From Massilia eurypsychrophila (lineage in GTDB: Bacteria; Pseudomonadota; Gammaproteobacteria; Burkholderiales; Burkholderiaceae_D): a DNA stretch of 64,000 bases. The stretch spans positions 527,564 to 591,563 of the forward strand of contig NZ_PDOC01000002.1 of the NCBI RefSeq assembly GCF_002760655.1. Reading direction: 5' to 3'. The notes beneath the pieces are model-generated. The model worked only from the letters and a program-made list of their open reading frames with translations, searched no databases and was not told the origin of the DNA. Every line of letters begins with the position of its first letter. Position 1 is the first letter of the stretch. The translations under genes and the position numbers were made by a program. This document shows, in pieces, positions 56,806 to 64,000 of the stretch.

Positions 56806-58889
56806 GGTTGCACCGCCGTCGCTTTTTCGACCTGCACCAGGGTGTCGTAGAAGGTCGGTCCGCGTCCCATGTCGGTCAGGCGCTGGCCGGTGACTTCATT
56901 GGCGTTCTTGCCGTCGCTGGCGAGCTTTTTCCACCACACCGACAGGCCGACCACGAGGCCGGCGCGCGCCTTGGACGTGACGCGCGCCTTGGCCACGAAG
57001 GAACCGCGGTCGTTAAAGATGCGCACCATGTCGCCGTCGAGGATGCCGCGGTGGGCGCCGTCGGCGGGATGGATGTCGAGGTGCGGCTCGCCTTCGGCGC
57101 CGCGCAGGCTCTTGACGTTGACGAAGGTGGAGTTGAGGAAGTTGCGCGCCGGCGGCGAGATCATCGCCAGCGGATAGCGGCTGGCCAGCTCGGGGTTCGA
57201 CGCGGCCGACTCATACGGCGGCGTATAGGTCGGCAGCGGATCGTGGCCGTCGGCCAGCATCGACGCCGAATAGAACTCGCACTTGCCCGACGGCGTGGCG
57301 AAGCCGCCGTCGGCGAACGGCGCATCGGGCATGTTCAGTTTTTGCCAGCCGCGCTGCTTGAGCGCTTCCCAGTCGAAGTGGATCGCGCGCGGGTGGCTCT
57401 TGTCGAACGCCTGGGCGGCCAGCTCGTCGTCGCTTTGCAGGAAGCACGGGTCGTCGTAGCCCATGCGCGCGGCCAGCAGGCGGAAGATCTCGGTGTTCGG
57501 CTTGGCCTCGCCCATCGGCGCGATCGCCGCGTTATTGGCCATCATGTACAGGTGGCCGTAGGCCAGGTGGGCGTCGACGTGTTCGAGCTGGGTGGTGGCC
57601 GGCAGCAGGATGTCGGCGTAGTCGGCGCTGTCGGTCTGGAAGTGCTCGAGCACGACGGTGAACAGGTCCTCGCGCAGGAAGCCGCGCATGACCCTGTCGG
57701 AATCGGGCGCGATCGCCAGCGGGTTGGCGTTGTAGACGATGACCGCTTCGATCTTCGGGCCGAACTCGGGCGAGGTGCCCTTCAGCAGGTCGTCGCCGAT
57801 GGTGGTCATGTTGATGGTGCGCGAAGGCTGCTTTTGCAGGTCGGGGCGCTGCAGCGCGGTGCGGTTGGCCGGGAACGAACCGGAGGTCGACAGCTGGATG
57901 CCGCCGGCGGCGTGGCGCCAGGCGCCCACCAGCGCCGGCAGGCAGGCGATGGTGCGCACCGACATGCCGCCGCCGCGCACGCGCTGCACGCCGTAGTTGA
58001 CGCGGATCGCCACCGGCTCGCCGCGGTGCGCGGCCTGGCCATATTCGCGCGCAAGGTTTATCACTTCGTCGACGCTGATGCCGCACGTTTCGGCCGCGCG
58101 CTCGGGCGGCCATTCGGCGGCGCGTTGCTTGAGCTGGTCGAAGCCGAGCGTGTGGCGCGCGATGTAGTCGGCATCGACCAGGTCCTCGGCGATCAGCACG
58201 TGCATCATGCCGAGGGCGAGCGCGGCGTCGGTGCCGGGCAGCAGGGCGATATGCTGATGGCATTTTTCGGCCGTCAGCGAGCGATACGGATCGATCGCGA
58301 TCAGGCGCGCGCCGCGCCGCTTGGCTTCCTGCGCGCGGGTCCAGAAATGCAGGTTCGAGGCGATCGGATTGCCGCCCCAGATGATGATCAGCTTCGAGTC
58401 CTGGAACTGTTCGAGGTCGGTGCCGATCGAGGCGCCGATGGTGTAGCGGTAGCCGGTGGCGCCGGCCATCGCGCAGATGGTGCGGTCCAGTTGCGAGGCG
58501 CCGAGCTGGTTGAAAAAGCGCGCCGACATCGACTCGCCCTGCACCAGTCCCATGGTGCCGCAATAACTGTAAGGCAGCACCGCCTGCGGCGCGCGCGCGG
58601 CGATTTCGCCGAGGCGCTTCGCGATGGTGTCGATCGCCTCGTCCCAGCTGATGCGCTCGAACTTGCCCTCGCCTTTTTTGCCGACGCGGCGCATCGGGTG
58701 CAGCAGGCGTTCGGGGTGATAGGTGCGCTCGGCGTAGCGCGCGACCTTGGTGCACAGCACGCCGGCGGTAGTCGGGTGATCGGGATCGCCCTTCACTTCC
58801 GTGGCGACGCCGTCTTCCACGGTGATGAGCAAGGCGCAGGTGTCGGGGCAGTCGTGCGGGCAGGTGGCGCGCACTTGTTTGGTCGTCAT
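56802..58889 (-). CDS. Molybdopterin (bis-MGD) oxidoreductase, NarB/formate dehydrogenase-like
   Basis: 695 residues. An N-terminal [4Fe-4S] site has TCPHDCPDTCALLITVEDG with the fourth Cys in TAGVLCTKVARYAERT. Molybdopterin-binding blocks are LPYSYCGTMGLVQGESMSAR, LIIIWGGNPIASNLHFWTRA, ARLIAIDPYRSLTAEKCHQH and the C-terminal cofactor domain (DIHPADGAHRGILDGDMVRI, NDRGSFVAKARVTSKA). LDRTICAMAGATG lines up with the place of the metal-ligand Cys in NarB/NapA, an inference. No Tat signal is present, so it is cytoplasmic. No electron-transfer subunit lies next to it. Substrate unknown. Confidence 0.88.
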   Translation of the reverse strand: MTTKQVRATCPHDCPDTCALLITVEDGVATEVKGDPDHPTTAGVLCTKVARYAERTYHPERLLHPMRRVGKKGEGKFERISWDEAIDTIAKRLGEIAARAPQAVLPYSYCGTMGLVQGESMSARFFNQLGASQLDRTICAMAGATGYRYTIGASIGTDLEQFQDSKLIIIWGGNPIASNLHFWTRAQEAKRRGARLIAIDPYRSLTAEKCHQHIALLPGTDAALALGMMHVLIAEDLVDADYIARHTLGFDQLKQRAAEWPPERAAETCGISVDEVINLAREYGQAAHRGEPVAIRVNYGVQRVRGGGMSVRTIACLPALVGAWRHAAGGIQLSTSGSFPANRTALQRPDLQKQPSRTINMTTIGDDLLKGTSPEFGPKIEAVIVYNANPLAIAPDSDRVMRGFLREDLFTVVLEHFQTDSADYADILLPATTQLEHVDAHLAYGHLYMMANNAAIAPMGEAKPNTEIFRLLAARMGYDDPCFLQSDDELAAQAFDKSHPRAIHFDWEALKQRGWQKLNMPDAPFADGGFATPSGKCEFYSASMLADGHDPLPTYTPPYESAASNPELASRYPLAMISPPARNFLNSTFVNVKSLRGAEGEPHLDIHPADGAHRGILDGDMVRIFNDRGSFVAKARVTSKARAGLVVGLSVWWKKLASDGKNANEVTGQRLTDMGRGPTFYDTLVQVEKATAVQP

Positions 58890-59041
58890 CGAAGGGGCCA
58901 GAAACGAAGGAATGAAACCCCTACTTTAAACGATTTCCAGCGCAAAAGAGTGCCCGGCGTCACAAGCTGCTCGTCCAATGACGAGTAGGGCTACAATAGT
59001 TCTACAATGGCATTAGCAGTCATGCATTCCAGGAGATTAAG

Positions 59042-60235
59042 ATGAACCTCGTTGAACCAATTATTGCGTTTCAATCGGAGCTGGAACAGATCCGGCGCGA
59101 CCTGCACGCGCACCCGGAACTTTGTTATGAAGAGGAGCGCACCGCCGACGTGGTGGCGGCGCGCCTGACCGAATGGGGCATCCCGGTGGTGCGCGGCCTT
59201 GGCGTGACCGGCGTGGTCGGCATCATCAAGCACGGCACCTCGCCGCGCGCGATCGGGCTGCGCGCCGACATGGACGCGCTGCCGATGCATGAAGTAAACA
59301 GCTTCGCGCATGCGTCGCGCCACGCCGGCAAGATGCACGCCTGCGGCCACGACGGCCACACGGCGATGCTGCTCGGCGCCGCCCACCACCTGGCGACCAA
59401 CCGCCACTTCGACGGCACCGTCTACCTGATCTTCCAGCCGGCCGAGGAAGGCGGCGCCGGCGCGCGCAAGATGATCGAGGATGGCCTGTTCGAGCAGTTT
59501 CCGATGGACGCGGTGTACGGCATGCACAACTGGCCGGGCATGGAGGCGGGCAGCTTTGGCGTGGTCGCCGGGCCGATGATGGCGTCGAGTAATGAGTTTC
59601 GCGTCGTCGTCAAGGGCAAGGGCGCGCACGCGGCCCAGCCGCACAGGGGCGTCGACCCGGTGATGGTGGCGGTGCAGATCGCGCAGAGTTGGCAGACGAT
59701 TATCTCGCGCGAAAAAAGTCCGCTCGATACCGCGGTGCTGTCGATCACGCAGATCCATGCCGGCAGCGCCACCAACGTCATTCCCGACGAAGCGGTGATG
59801 ATCGGCACGGTGCGCACGTTTACCACCGGAGTGCTGGACCTGATCGAACGCCGCATGGAGGAAATCGCCTCCCACACGGCGGCGGGATTTCGCGCCAGCG
59901 TCGAGTTCGGCTTCAAGCGCAACTATCCGCCGCTGGTGAACCACCCGGCGCAGACCGCGTTCGCCATCGAGGCGATGAAGGCGGTGGCCGGCGCGGGCAA
60001 GGTCGACACGAATGTCGAACCGACCATGGGCGCGGAGGATTTCGCCTTCATGCTGCAGGCCAAGCCGGGCTGCTACGTGTTCATCGGCAATGGCGAGGGC
60101 GCGCACCGCGAAGGCGGGCACGGCCTCGGGCCATGTCAGCTGCATAACGCCAGCTACGACTTCAACGACACACTGTTGCCGATCGGCGCCAGTTACTGGG
60201 TGCGCCTGGCAGAGATGAGCCTGCCCGTCGGCTAG
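59042..60235 (+). CDS. M20-family amidohydrolase (hippurate hydrolase/IAA-amino acid hydrolase-like)
   Basis: 397 residues. Metal ligands of the M20D group are MHACGHDGHTAMLLGAA (Cys, His), FQPAEEGGAGARKMIEDG (Glu-Glu) and YGMHNWPG (His); GLRADMDALPMHE is the upstream Asp motif. A late His lies in the MGAEDFAFML/KPGCYVFIGNG region. Such enzymes hydrolyse N-acyl amino acids. AGGAGA precedes the ATG. The upstream region has two TACAAT hexamers (58992 and 59003) and a small inverted repeat CTCGTC-CAAT-GACGAG (58970-58985) that could be an operator. Its stop overlaps that of the convergent gene. Confidence 0.92.
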   Translation: MNLVEPIIAFQSELEQIRRDLHAHPELCYEEERTADVVAARLTEWGIPVVRGLGVTGVVGIIKHGTSPRAIGLRADMDALPMHEVNSFAHASRHAGKMHACGHDGHTAMLLGAAHHLATNRHFDGTVYLIFQPAEEGGAGARKMIEDGLFEQFPMDAVYGMHNWPGMEAGSFGVVAGPMMASSNEFRVVVKGKGAHAAQPHRGVDPVMVAVQIAQSWQTIISREKSPLDTAVLSITQIHAGSATNVIPDEAVMIGTVRTFTTGVLDLIERRMEEIASHTAAGFRASVEFGFKRNYPPLVNHPAQTAFAIEAMKAVAGAGKVDTNVEPTMGAEDFAFMLQAKPGCYVFIGNGEGAHREGGHGLGPCQLHNASYDFNDTLLPIGASYWVRLAEMSLPVG

Positions 60236-61131
60236 GGTAGCTGGTCCGGCGCATCGCCCAGCCGGTGGCCCGGATTGACTTTTTCCAGCGCAAGCAGTGT
60301 GGCGCACTGGTCAGCCGCGGGATAGTCGTCGGCGATGGCGCTGTAGTGCTCGGTGACGAGGGCGGCTACCGGCAGCACCACGCCGGCGTCAGCGGCGGCC
60401 ACCAGGACATTGCGCAAGTCCTTGAGTTGGCTTTTGACTTGCCCGCCTGGCATGAAGTTGCGGTCCAGCATACGCTGACCGTGCACCTCGAGGATGCGGC
60501 TCTCGGCAAAACCGCCGCGCAGCGCCGCGCGCACCGCGGCCGGATCGGCGCCGGCGGCCTGCGCCAGCAGCAGCGCCTCGGCGACGATGTCGAGCGTGCC
60601 GCCGACGATCAGTTGATTGCACAGCTTGGCGACCTGGCCGCTGCCGACCGGGCCGACCAGGGTCGGATTGCCCATCGCCTGCAAGACCGGCTCGGCGCGC
60701 GCAAAATCGTGCACGCTGGCGCCGGCCATGATAGCCAGCGAGCCGGCCTCGGCGCCGACGACGCCGCCGGACACGGGCGCGTCGACGAAGCTGACGCCGC
60801 GCGCTTGCAGGCGCTGATCGAAGTCAAGCGCTTCGCCCTGCTGGGTCGAACTCATGTCGATCCACAAGGCGCCGGCTGTCAGGGACGGCAGCGCGGCGTC
60901 GATGACGGCGGCGACGGCGGCGCCCGATTCGAGCATCGAGATGACGATGTCGACGCCTGCCACGGCAATGGCCAGTTCCGGCTGCGGCGCGGCGCCCACG
61001 GCGCGCAGCGCTTCGGCCCTGGCGGCGGTGCGGTTCCACGCGCGCACCGAAAAGCCGGCGCGGGCCAGGCGCGACGCCATCGGTTTGCCCATCAGGCCGA
61101 TGCCGAGAAAGGCGATGGTCGGTGGTGTCAT
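60232..61131 (-). CDS. NAD(P)-dependent beta-hydroxyacid dehydrogenase (HIBADH/GarR-like)
   Basis: 299 residues. The Rossmann start FLGIGLMGKPMASRLARAGF, substrate motif DAPVSGGVVGAEAGSLAIMA and catalytic Lys in GSGQVAKLCNQLIVGG are those of the 3-hydroxyisobutyrate/tartronate-semialdehyde reductase family. The C-terminal helical domain ends with KDLRNVLVAAADAGVVLPVA. The exact substrate is not readable; the GarR/GlxR branch is the likeliest. It converges on the M20 gene, and the two stop codons share the palindrome CTAG. Confidence 0.9.
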   Translation of the reverse strand: MTPPTIAFLGIGLMGKPMASRLARAGFSVRAWNRTAARAEALRAVGAAPQPELAIAVAGVDIVISMLESGAAVAAVIDAALPSLTAGALWIDMSSTQQGEALDFDQRLQARGVSFVDAPVSGGVVGAEAGSLAIMAGASVHDFARAEPVLQAMGNPTLVGPVGSGQVAKLCNQLIVGGTLDIVAEALLLAQAAGADPAAVRAALRGGFAESRILEVHGQRMLDRNFMPGGQVKSQLKDLRNVLVAAADAGVVLPVAALVTEHYSAIADDYPAADQCATLLALEKVNPGHRLGDAPDQLP

Positions 61132-61255
61132 GGCGAGCTCCTTTGATCGATTCGTTTTGTGCTCCGATTGTAACGTGGCGGCGACAGCGCCGATTTTCGA
61201 ACCCGGTACAATGCCTTGTGCTTGATGAAATTACACTTTTTGATGAAAGCGGAAT

Positions 61256-61813
61256 ATGTTCTTGAATATGAAATTTTTGAAGCCGGTCGTGGCCCTTGGC
61301 GCCCTGCTGGCGTTGCCGGTCGCATTCGCGGCGGCGCCGTCGTTCGACTCGGCCGCGGTGGAAGTGGGCTCCGGCGCCAAGGTGCAGATGGTGCGTATCA
61401 GCGCGCAGTCGAACTGGGATCGCAAGTGGTTCGTGTCGAACAACTACCATCTTTCGGGCTACTGGGATGCCAACCTGGCGCAATGGCGCGGCAGCCAGTA
61501 TCAGAACCGCAGCGGCGAGCACCAGAACATCACGGTGATCGGCCTGACCCCGGTGTTTCGCTACGAGCGCGCCGACAAGTTGGGCTGGTTCGGTGAAGCC
61601 GGCATTGGCGTCAGCCTGTTTTCTCACCTGTATGACAACGACGACAACCGGCTGTCGACGGCCTTCCAGTTCGCCGACCACATTGGCGCGGGCTATGTGC
61701 TTCCCAACAAGTGGGAGCTGAGCGCACGCATTCAGCATTACTCGAATGGCGGCTTCAAGAAGCCTAACAGCGGCGTTAACTTTTTGGTGCTGAAAGCGGC
61801 TTACCGCTTCTGA
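61256..61813 (+). CDS. pagL: PagL-type lipid A 3-O-deacylase homologue, catalytic Glu apparently absent
   Basis: 185 residues: a signal peptide (about 1-26, ending AFAA) and then an eight-strand outer-membrane barrel ending in the terminal aromatic motif AAYRF. PagL removes the 3-O acyl chain from lipid A. The His-x-Ser pair is present in RIQHYSNGGFKKPNSGVNFL (His161, Ser163). In P. aeruginosa PagL the third residue is a Glu about 12 after the Ser; here that stretch is GVNFL, with no acidic residue. Activity is therefore uncertain. A second ATG at 61268 is an alternative start. It is divergent from the dehydrogenase gene. Confidence 0.85.
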   Translation: MFLNMKFLKPVVALGALLALPVAFAAAPSFDSAAVEVGSGAKVQMVRISAQSNWDRKWFVSNNYHLSGYWDANLAQWRGSQYQNRSGEHQNITVIGLTPVFRYERADKLGWFGEAGIGVSLFSHLYDNDDNRLSTAFQFADHIGAGYVLPNKWELSARIQHYSNGGFKKPNSGVNFLVLKAAYRF

Positions 61814-61903
61814 CCGGGGGTGTCCGGTTGACTTCGCCGTCATCTGATTTATGTGACAATCGGATTCGGCGCACCTGTTGCGCGCTGTGACGCAAGAGGA
61901 CCG

Positions 61904-63337
61904 ATGACCGATACCGCCATCAAGAAGTACCTGCCGTGGGTGGTGGCCACCGCGCTGTTCATGGAACAGCTCGATGCCACCATCGTCAACACCGCCATTC
62001 CCAGCATCGCGGCCAGCCTGCATGTGACGCCGCTGAGCCTGAAGTCGGTCGTTACCAGTTACATCCTCAGCCTGGCCGTCGGCATTCCCATCAGCGGCTG
62101 GATGGCCGACCGCTACGGCACCCGCCGCGTGTTCGGCATCGCCATCGCCATCTTCACCTTCGCTTCCGTGCTGTGCGGCCTCGCGCAAAGCGTGCCGATG
62201 ATGACGGCTGCGCGCTTGCTGCAGGGGATTGGCGGCGCAATGATGATGCCGGTCGGCCGGCTCGCCATCATCCGCACTTTCCCCAAGGCAGAGTTGCTCG
62301 GCGCGATGAACTTCGTCATCATCCCGGCGCTGATTGGACCGCTGCTGGGGCCGACTGTCGGCGGGCTGATCGTGCACTGGGTGTCGTGGCGCGCCATCTT
62401 CTTTGTCAACGTGCCGGTCGGACTGGTTGCCATGTACCTGGTGTTCCGTTACATGCCGGACTATCGCGGCACCGAGCGGCGCCCGCTCGACGTCGTCGGC
62501 TTCATCCTGTTTAGCTGCGGCACGGCGCTGCTTTCCTGGCTGCTGGAAATTTTCGGCGAGCATACCCTCGAGCCCAGTACCGCCGCCTTCATGCTGGTGG
62601 TGTCGATCGCGTTGCTGGTCGCATACGGCTGGCACGCGAGCGGGATCGAGTTTCCCTTGCTGCGCCTGGCGCTGCTGCGCATCCGTACTTTCCGGGTCGC
62701 CGTGCTGGGCGGCTTCGTCACGCGCCTCGGCGTCGGCGGGCTGCCGTTCCTGCTGCCCTTGCTGTATCAGATCGGACTGGGGCTGCCGGCGTGGAAGTCG
62801 GGCCTGCTGATGATGCCGACGGCGCTGGCGGCGATGGGCATGAAGCTTGTCTCTCAGCGCTTGCTGGCGCGCTTTGGTTATCGCCAGATCCTGACCGTCA
62901 ACACGGTGTTTATCGGCATCACGATCGGCCTGTTTGCGCTGGTCAAGCCGGGCTCGTCGCTGACGCTGATCGTCATGCTTGGGCTGATGCAGGGATTTTT
63001 CAATTCGCTGCAGTTTTCCAGCATGAACACGCTCGCGTTTGCGGACGTGTCGCCGGGGGACTCGAGCATGGCGAGCACCATCTCGAGTTCGTTCCAGCAG
63101 TTGTCGATGAGTTTTGGCCTGGCGGCCGGCACCCTGGTGGCGGGCTGGTTCCTCGGCGATATTCCGCAGACCAACCGCGGTATGGTGACGACCGCGCTGC
63201 ACAGCGCCTTCGTCGCGCTGTCGGTAGTGACGATCCTGTCGTCGCTGGCGTTCTGGGGCTTGCGGCGCGAGGACGGCGAGAGCATCAGCAAAGGCACCAA
63301 GGTGGCGCCGCCGGAGGAAGCGCCGGTGGCGACCTAA
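61904..63337 (+). CDS. MFS drug exporter, EmrB/QacA (DHA2) type
   Basis: 477 residues with about 14 hydrophobic segments. It starts MTDTAIKKYLPWVVATALFM, with motif D1-like MEQLDATIVNTAIPSIAASL, motif A GWMADRYGTRRVFGIAIAIF and motif C-like FVIIPALIGPLLGPTVGGLI. No membrane-fusion (EmrA) partner is adjacent. Substrates of the family are hydrophobic drugs, bile salts or metabolites; none can be deduced here. AGAGGA precedes the ATG, and the frame is open 17 codons upstream without similarity. Confidence 0.9.
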   Translation: MTDTAIKKYLPWVVATALFMEQLDATIVNTAIPSIAASLHVTPLSLKSVVTSYILSLAVGIPISGWMADRYGTRRVFGIAIAIFTFASVLCGLAQSVPMMTAARLLQGIGGAMMMPVGRLAIIRTFPKAELLGAMNFVIIPALIGPLLGPTVGGLIVHWVSWRAIFFVNVPVGLVAMYLVFRYMPDYRGTERRPLDVVGFILFSCGTALLSWLLEIFGEHTLEPSTAAFMLVVSIALLVAYGWHASGIEFPLLRLALLRIRTFRVAVLGGFVTRLGVGGLPFLLPLLYQIGLGLPAWKSGLLMMPTALAAMGMKLVSQRLLARFGYRQILTVNTVFIGITIGLFALVKPGSSLTLIVMLGLMQGFFNSLQFSSMNTLAFADVSPGDSSMASTISSSFQQLSMSFGLAAGTLVAGWFLGDIPQTNRGMVTTALHSAFVALSVVTILSSLAFWGLRREDGESISKGTKVAPPEEAPVAT

Positions 63338-63339
63338 GT

Positions 63340-63820
63340 CGGCGCTGACGCCGTTTTAGCGATTCGGCATACGACTTGGTGCGGTCCTTCAGCATCGGAT
63401 CCTGCACTTCGATGCCGTCCGGCAGATCATCGGGGAAGAACGGCAAGCTTTGATCAGGTGCCCAGTTCGATGAGCCGGCGGTGCTCGGGCCAGGCCACGC
63501 TCGGATCGCATACGGCGCGGCGCCAGGATCGGCATCGGCGACGTGCGGATTGCCGCCGAAATTGGAAAAGCGCACCGTTGCTTTTACCGGCGCCTGGGCC
63601 GGCTGAGAGTGCACCGCCTTCGTCACCTGCGCGGCATCACGGTCGGGGCGAAAGCTACCAGGCCGTTGGCGTGATTCGCACGTGCATGATGCTGCTGCCC
63701 GAAAACGCGGTTCAGCGCATCCACCAATTCAGTGGCGGAGGCCGACTGAGCACGCACATCTCCAATGCCGAGGAATACGGCAAACATCAGCAGAGATCCG
63801 TGCACTATCTTTAACGCCAT
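63340..63820 (-). pseudogene. Remnant of a catalase-related peroxidase (SrpA-like)
   Basis: Two minus-strand frames carry pieces of one protein. The first (from the ATG at 63820) has a signal peptide (MALKIVHGSLLMFAVFLGIG, then DVRAQ) and LVDALNRVFGQQHHARANHA. It breaks near 63625. The next frame continues TKAVHSQPAQAPVKATVRFS, then NFGGNPHVADADPGAAPYAI. It then jumps to what looks like the family C-terminus, LPDGIEVQDPMLKDRTKSYA. So there is a frameshift plus an internal deletion of the heme-binding core (roughly 200 residues missing against a normal length near 340). It lies between the MFS gene and the rRNA operon. Not expected to be functional. Confidence 0.75.
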
Positions 63821-63838
63821 TTGCGCTTTTCTCCGGAC

Positions 63839-63872
63839 GAAAAAAAACCCAGCATCTCTGCTAGGTTTTTCT
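63839..63872 (-). terminator. rRNA operon terminator
   Basis: On the minus strand, just after the 5S gene: AAAACCTAGCA - GAGA - TGCTGGGTTTT (one G-T pair) followed by a T-run. Confidence 0.85.
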
Positions 63873-63882
63873 CTTATAACTA

Positions 63883-63997
63883 GCCTGACGATAACCTACT
63901 TTCACACTGGTTGCAGCACTATCATCGGCGTAATATCGTTTCACGGTCCTGTTCGGGATGGGAAGGGGTGGTACCGATTTACTATGGTCATCAGGCA
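63883..63997 (-). rRNA. rrf: 5S ribosomal RNA
   Basis: About 115 nt on the minus strand. It begins TGCCTGATGACCATAGTAAA, contains GGTACCACCCCTTCCCATCC and GAACAGGACCGTGAAACG, and ends AGGTTATCGTCAGGC, which pairs with the 5' end to close helix I. The sequence is of betaproteobacterial type. As the last gene of an rRNA operon, it implies 23S and 16S genes beyond the right edge of the window. Confidence 0.97.
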
Positions 63998-64000
63998 TAA

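Noticed and set aside
60824..63202. 792-codon minus-strand frame across the MFS and PagL genes
   Set aside because: It runs antisense to two convincing genes and gives a basic, compositionally odd product; only its C-terminal end overlaps the real dehydrogenase gene, in a different frame.

Overview
The window is about 64 kb of GC-rich bacterial chromosome. Gene content points to a betaproteobacterium of the order Burkholderiales, most likely Oxalobacteraceae (Massilia/Duganella/Janthinobacterium type). The pointers are a 5S rRNA of betaproteobacterial type, the queA-tgt-yajC-secD-secF cluster, a two-subunit (aruF/aruG) arginine succinyltransferase operon, a PagL-type outer-membrane deacylase and paired FadD ligases. 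This assignment is inferred from the sequence alone, with no database search. Coding density is high, and most long overlapping reading frames are antisense shadows caused by the GC bias.

Layout. 0-6.5 kb: the end of one YceI gene and a complete second one, a glycine-zipper stress protein, a GlsB-type membrane protein, a phospholipase D/cardiolipin synthase and a periplasmic S46 dipeptidyl peptidase. 6.5-6.9 kb: palindromic REP-like repeats. 6.9-10.7 kb: an amino-acid permease, a DUF2807 lipoprotein and an old-yellow-enzyme. 10.7-22.8 kb: the complete arginine succinyltransferase (AST) pathway on the minus strand, in the order astC-aruF-aruG-astD-astB-gdhB-astE. The giant NAD-glutamate dehydrogenase gene gdhB lies inside the cluster. 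22.8-26 kb: a promoter with an ArgR-type site, a REP-associated tyrosine transposase (RAYT) flanked by its REPs, an AraC-family regulator closely resembling Pseudomonas ArgR, and an EamA transporter. 26-27.6 kb: a MarR regulator coupled to a small unknown protein, then an HDOD protein.

27.9-35.7 kb: secF-secD-yajC-tgt-queA (minus) divergent from recG (plus). 35.8-40 kb: a PLDc_N/TPR-like protein and a 1048-residue modular repeat protein with degenerate RTX-like motifs. 40-42.9 kb: pyrC-DUF3025-Gfo/Idh/MocA oxidoreductase. 43-48 kb: an orphan amino-acid ABC ATPase, a dicarboxylate/glutamate symporter, a secreted amidohydrolase and a periplasmic asparaginase. 48-52 kb: an ATM1-type ABC exporter, then an acyl-CoA thioesterase overlapping phoD. 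52-55.5 kb: two tandem fadD paralogues. 55.7-63.3 kb: a lipoprotein aminopeptidase overlapping a molybdopterin oxidoreductase, an M20 amidohydrolase, a 3-hydroxyisobutyrate-dehydrogenase-like enzyme, a PagL homologue and an EmrB/QacA-type exporter. 63.3-64 kb: a catalase-related peroxidase pseudogene, then the terminator and 5S gene that end an rRNA operon entering from the right.

How the genes work together. The clearest system is arginine catabolism. AstC, AruFG, AstD, AstB and AstE turn arginine into glutamate plus succinate, and GdhB deaminates the glutamate to 2-oxoglutarate. The promoter before astC has a perfect TATAAT, no good -35, and a match to the Pseudomonas ArgR consensus TGTCGC-N8-AA with a weaker second half-site 22 bp on. 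An ArgR-like regulator gene lies about 1.2 kb upstream. I infer a self-contained, ArgR-activated arginine-to-2-oxoglutarate module. No CRISPR array, prophage, integron, tRNA gene or obvious defence island was seen.
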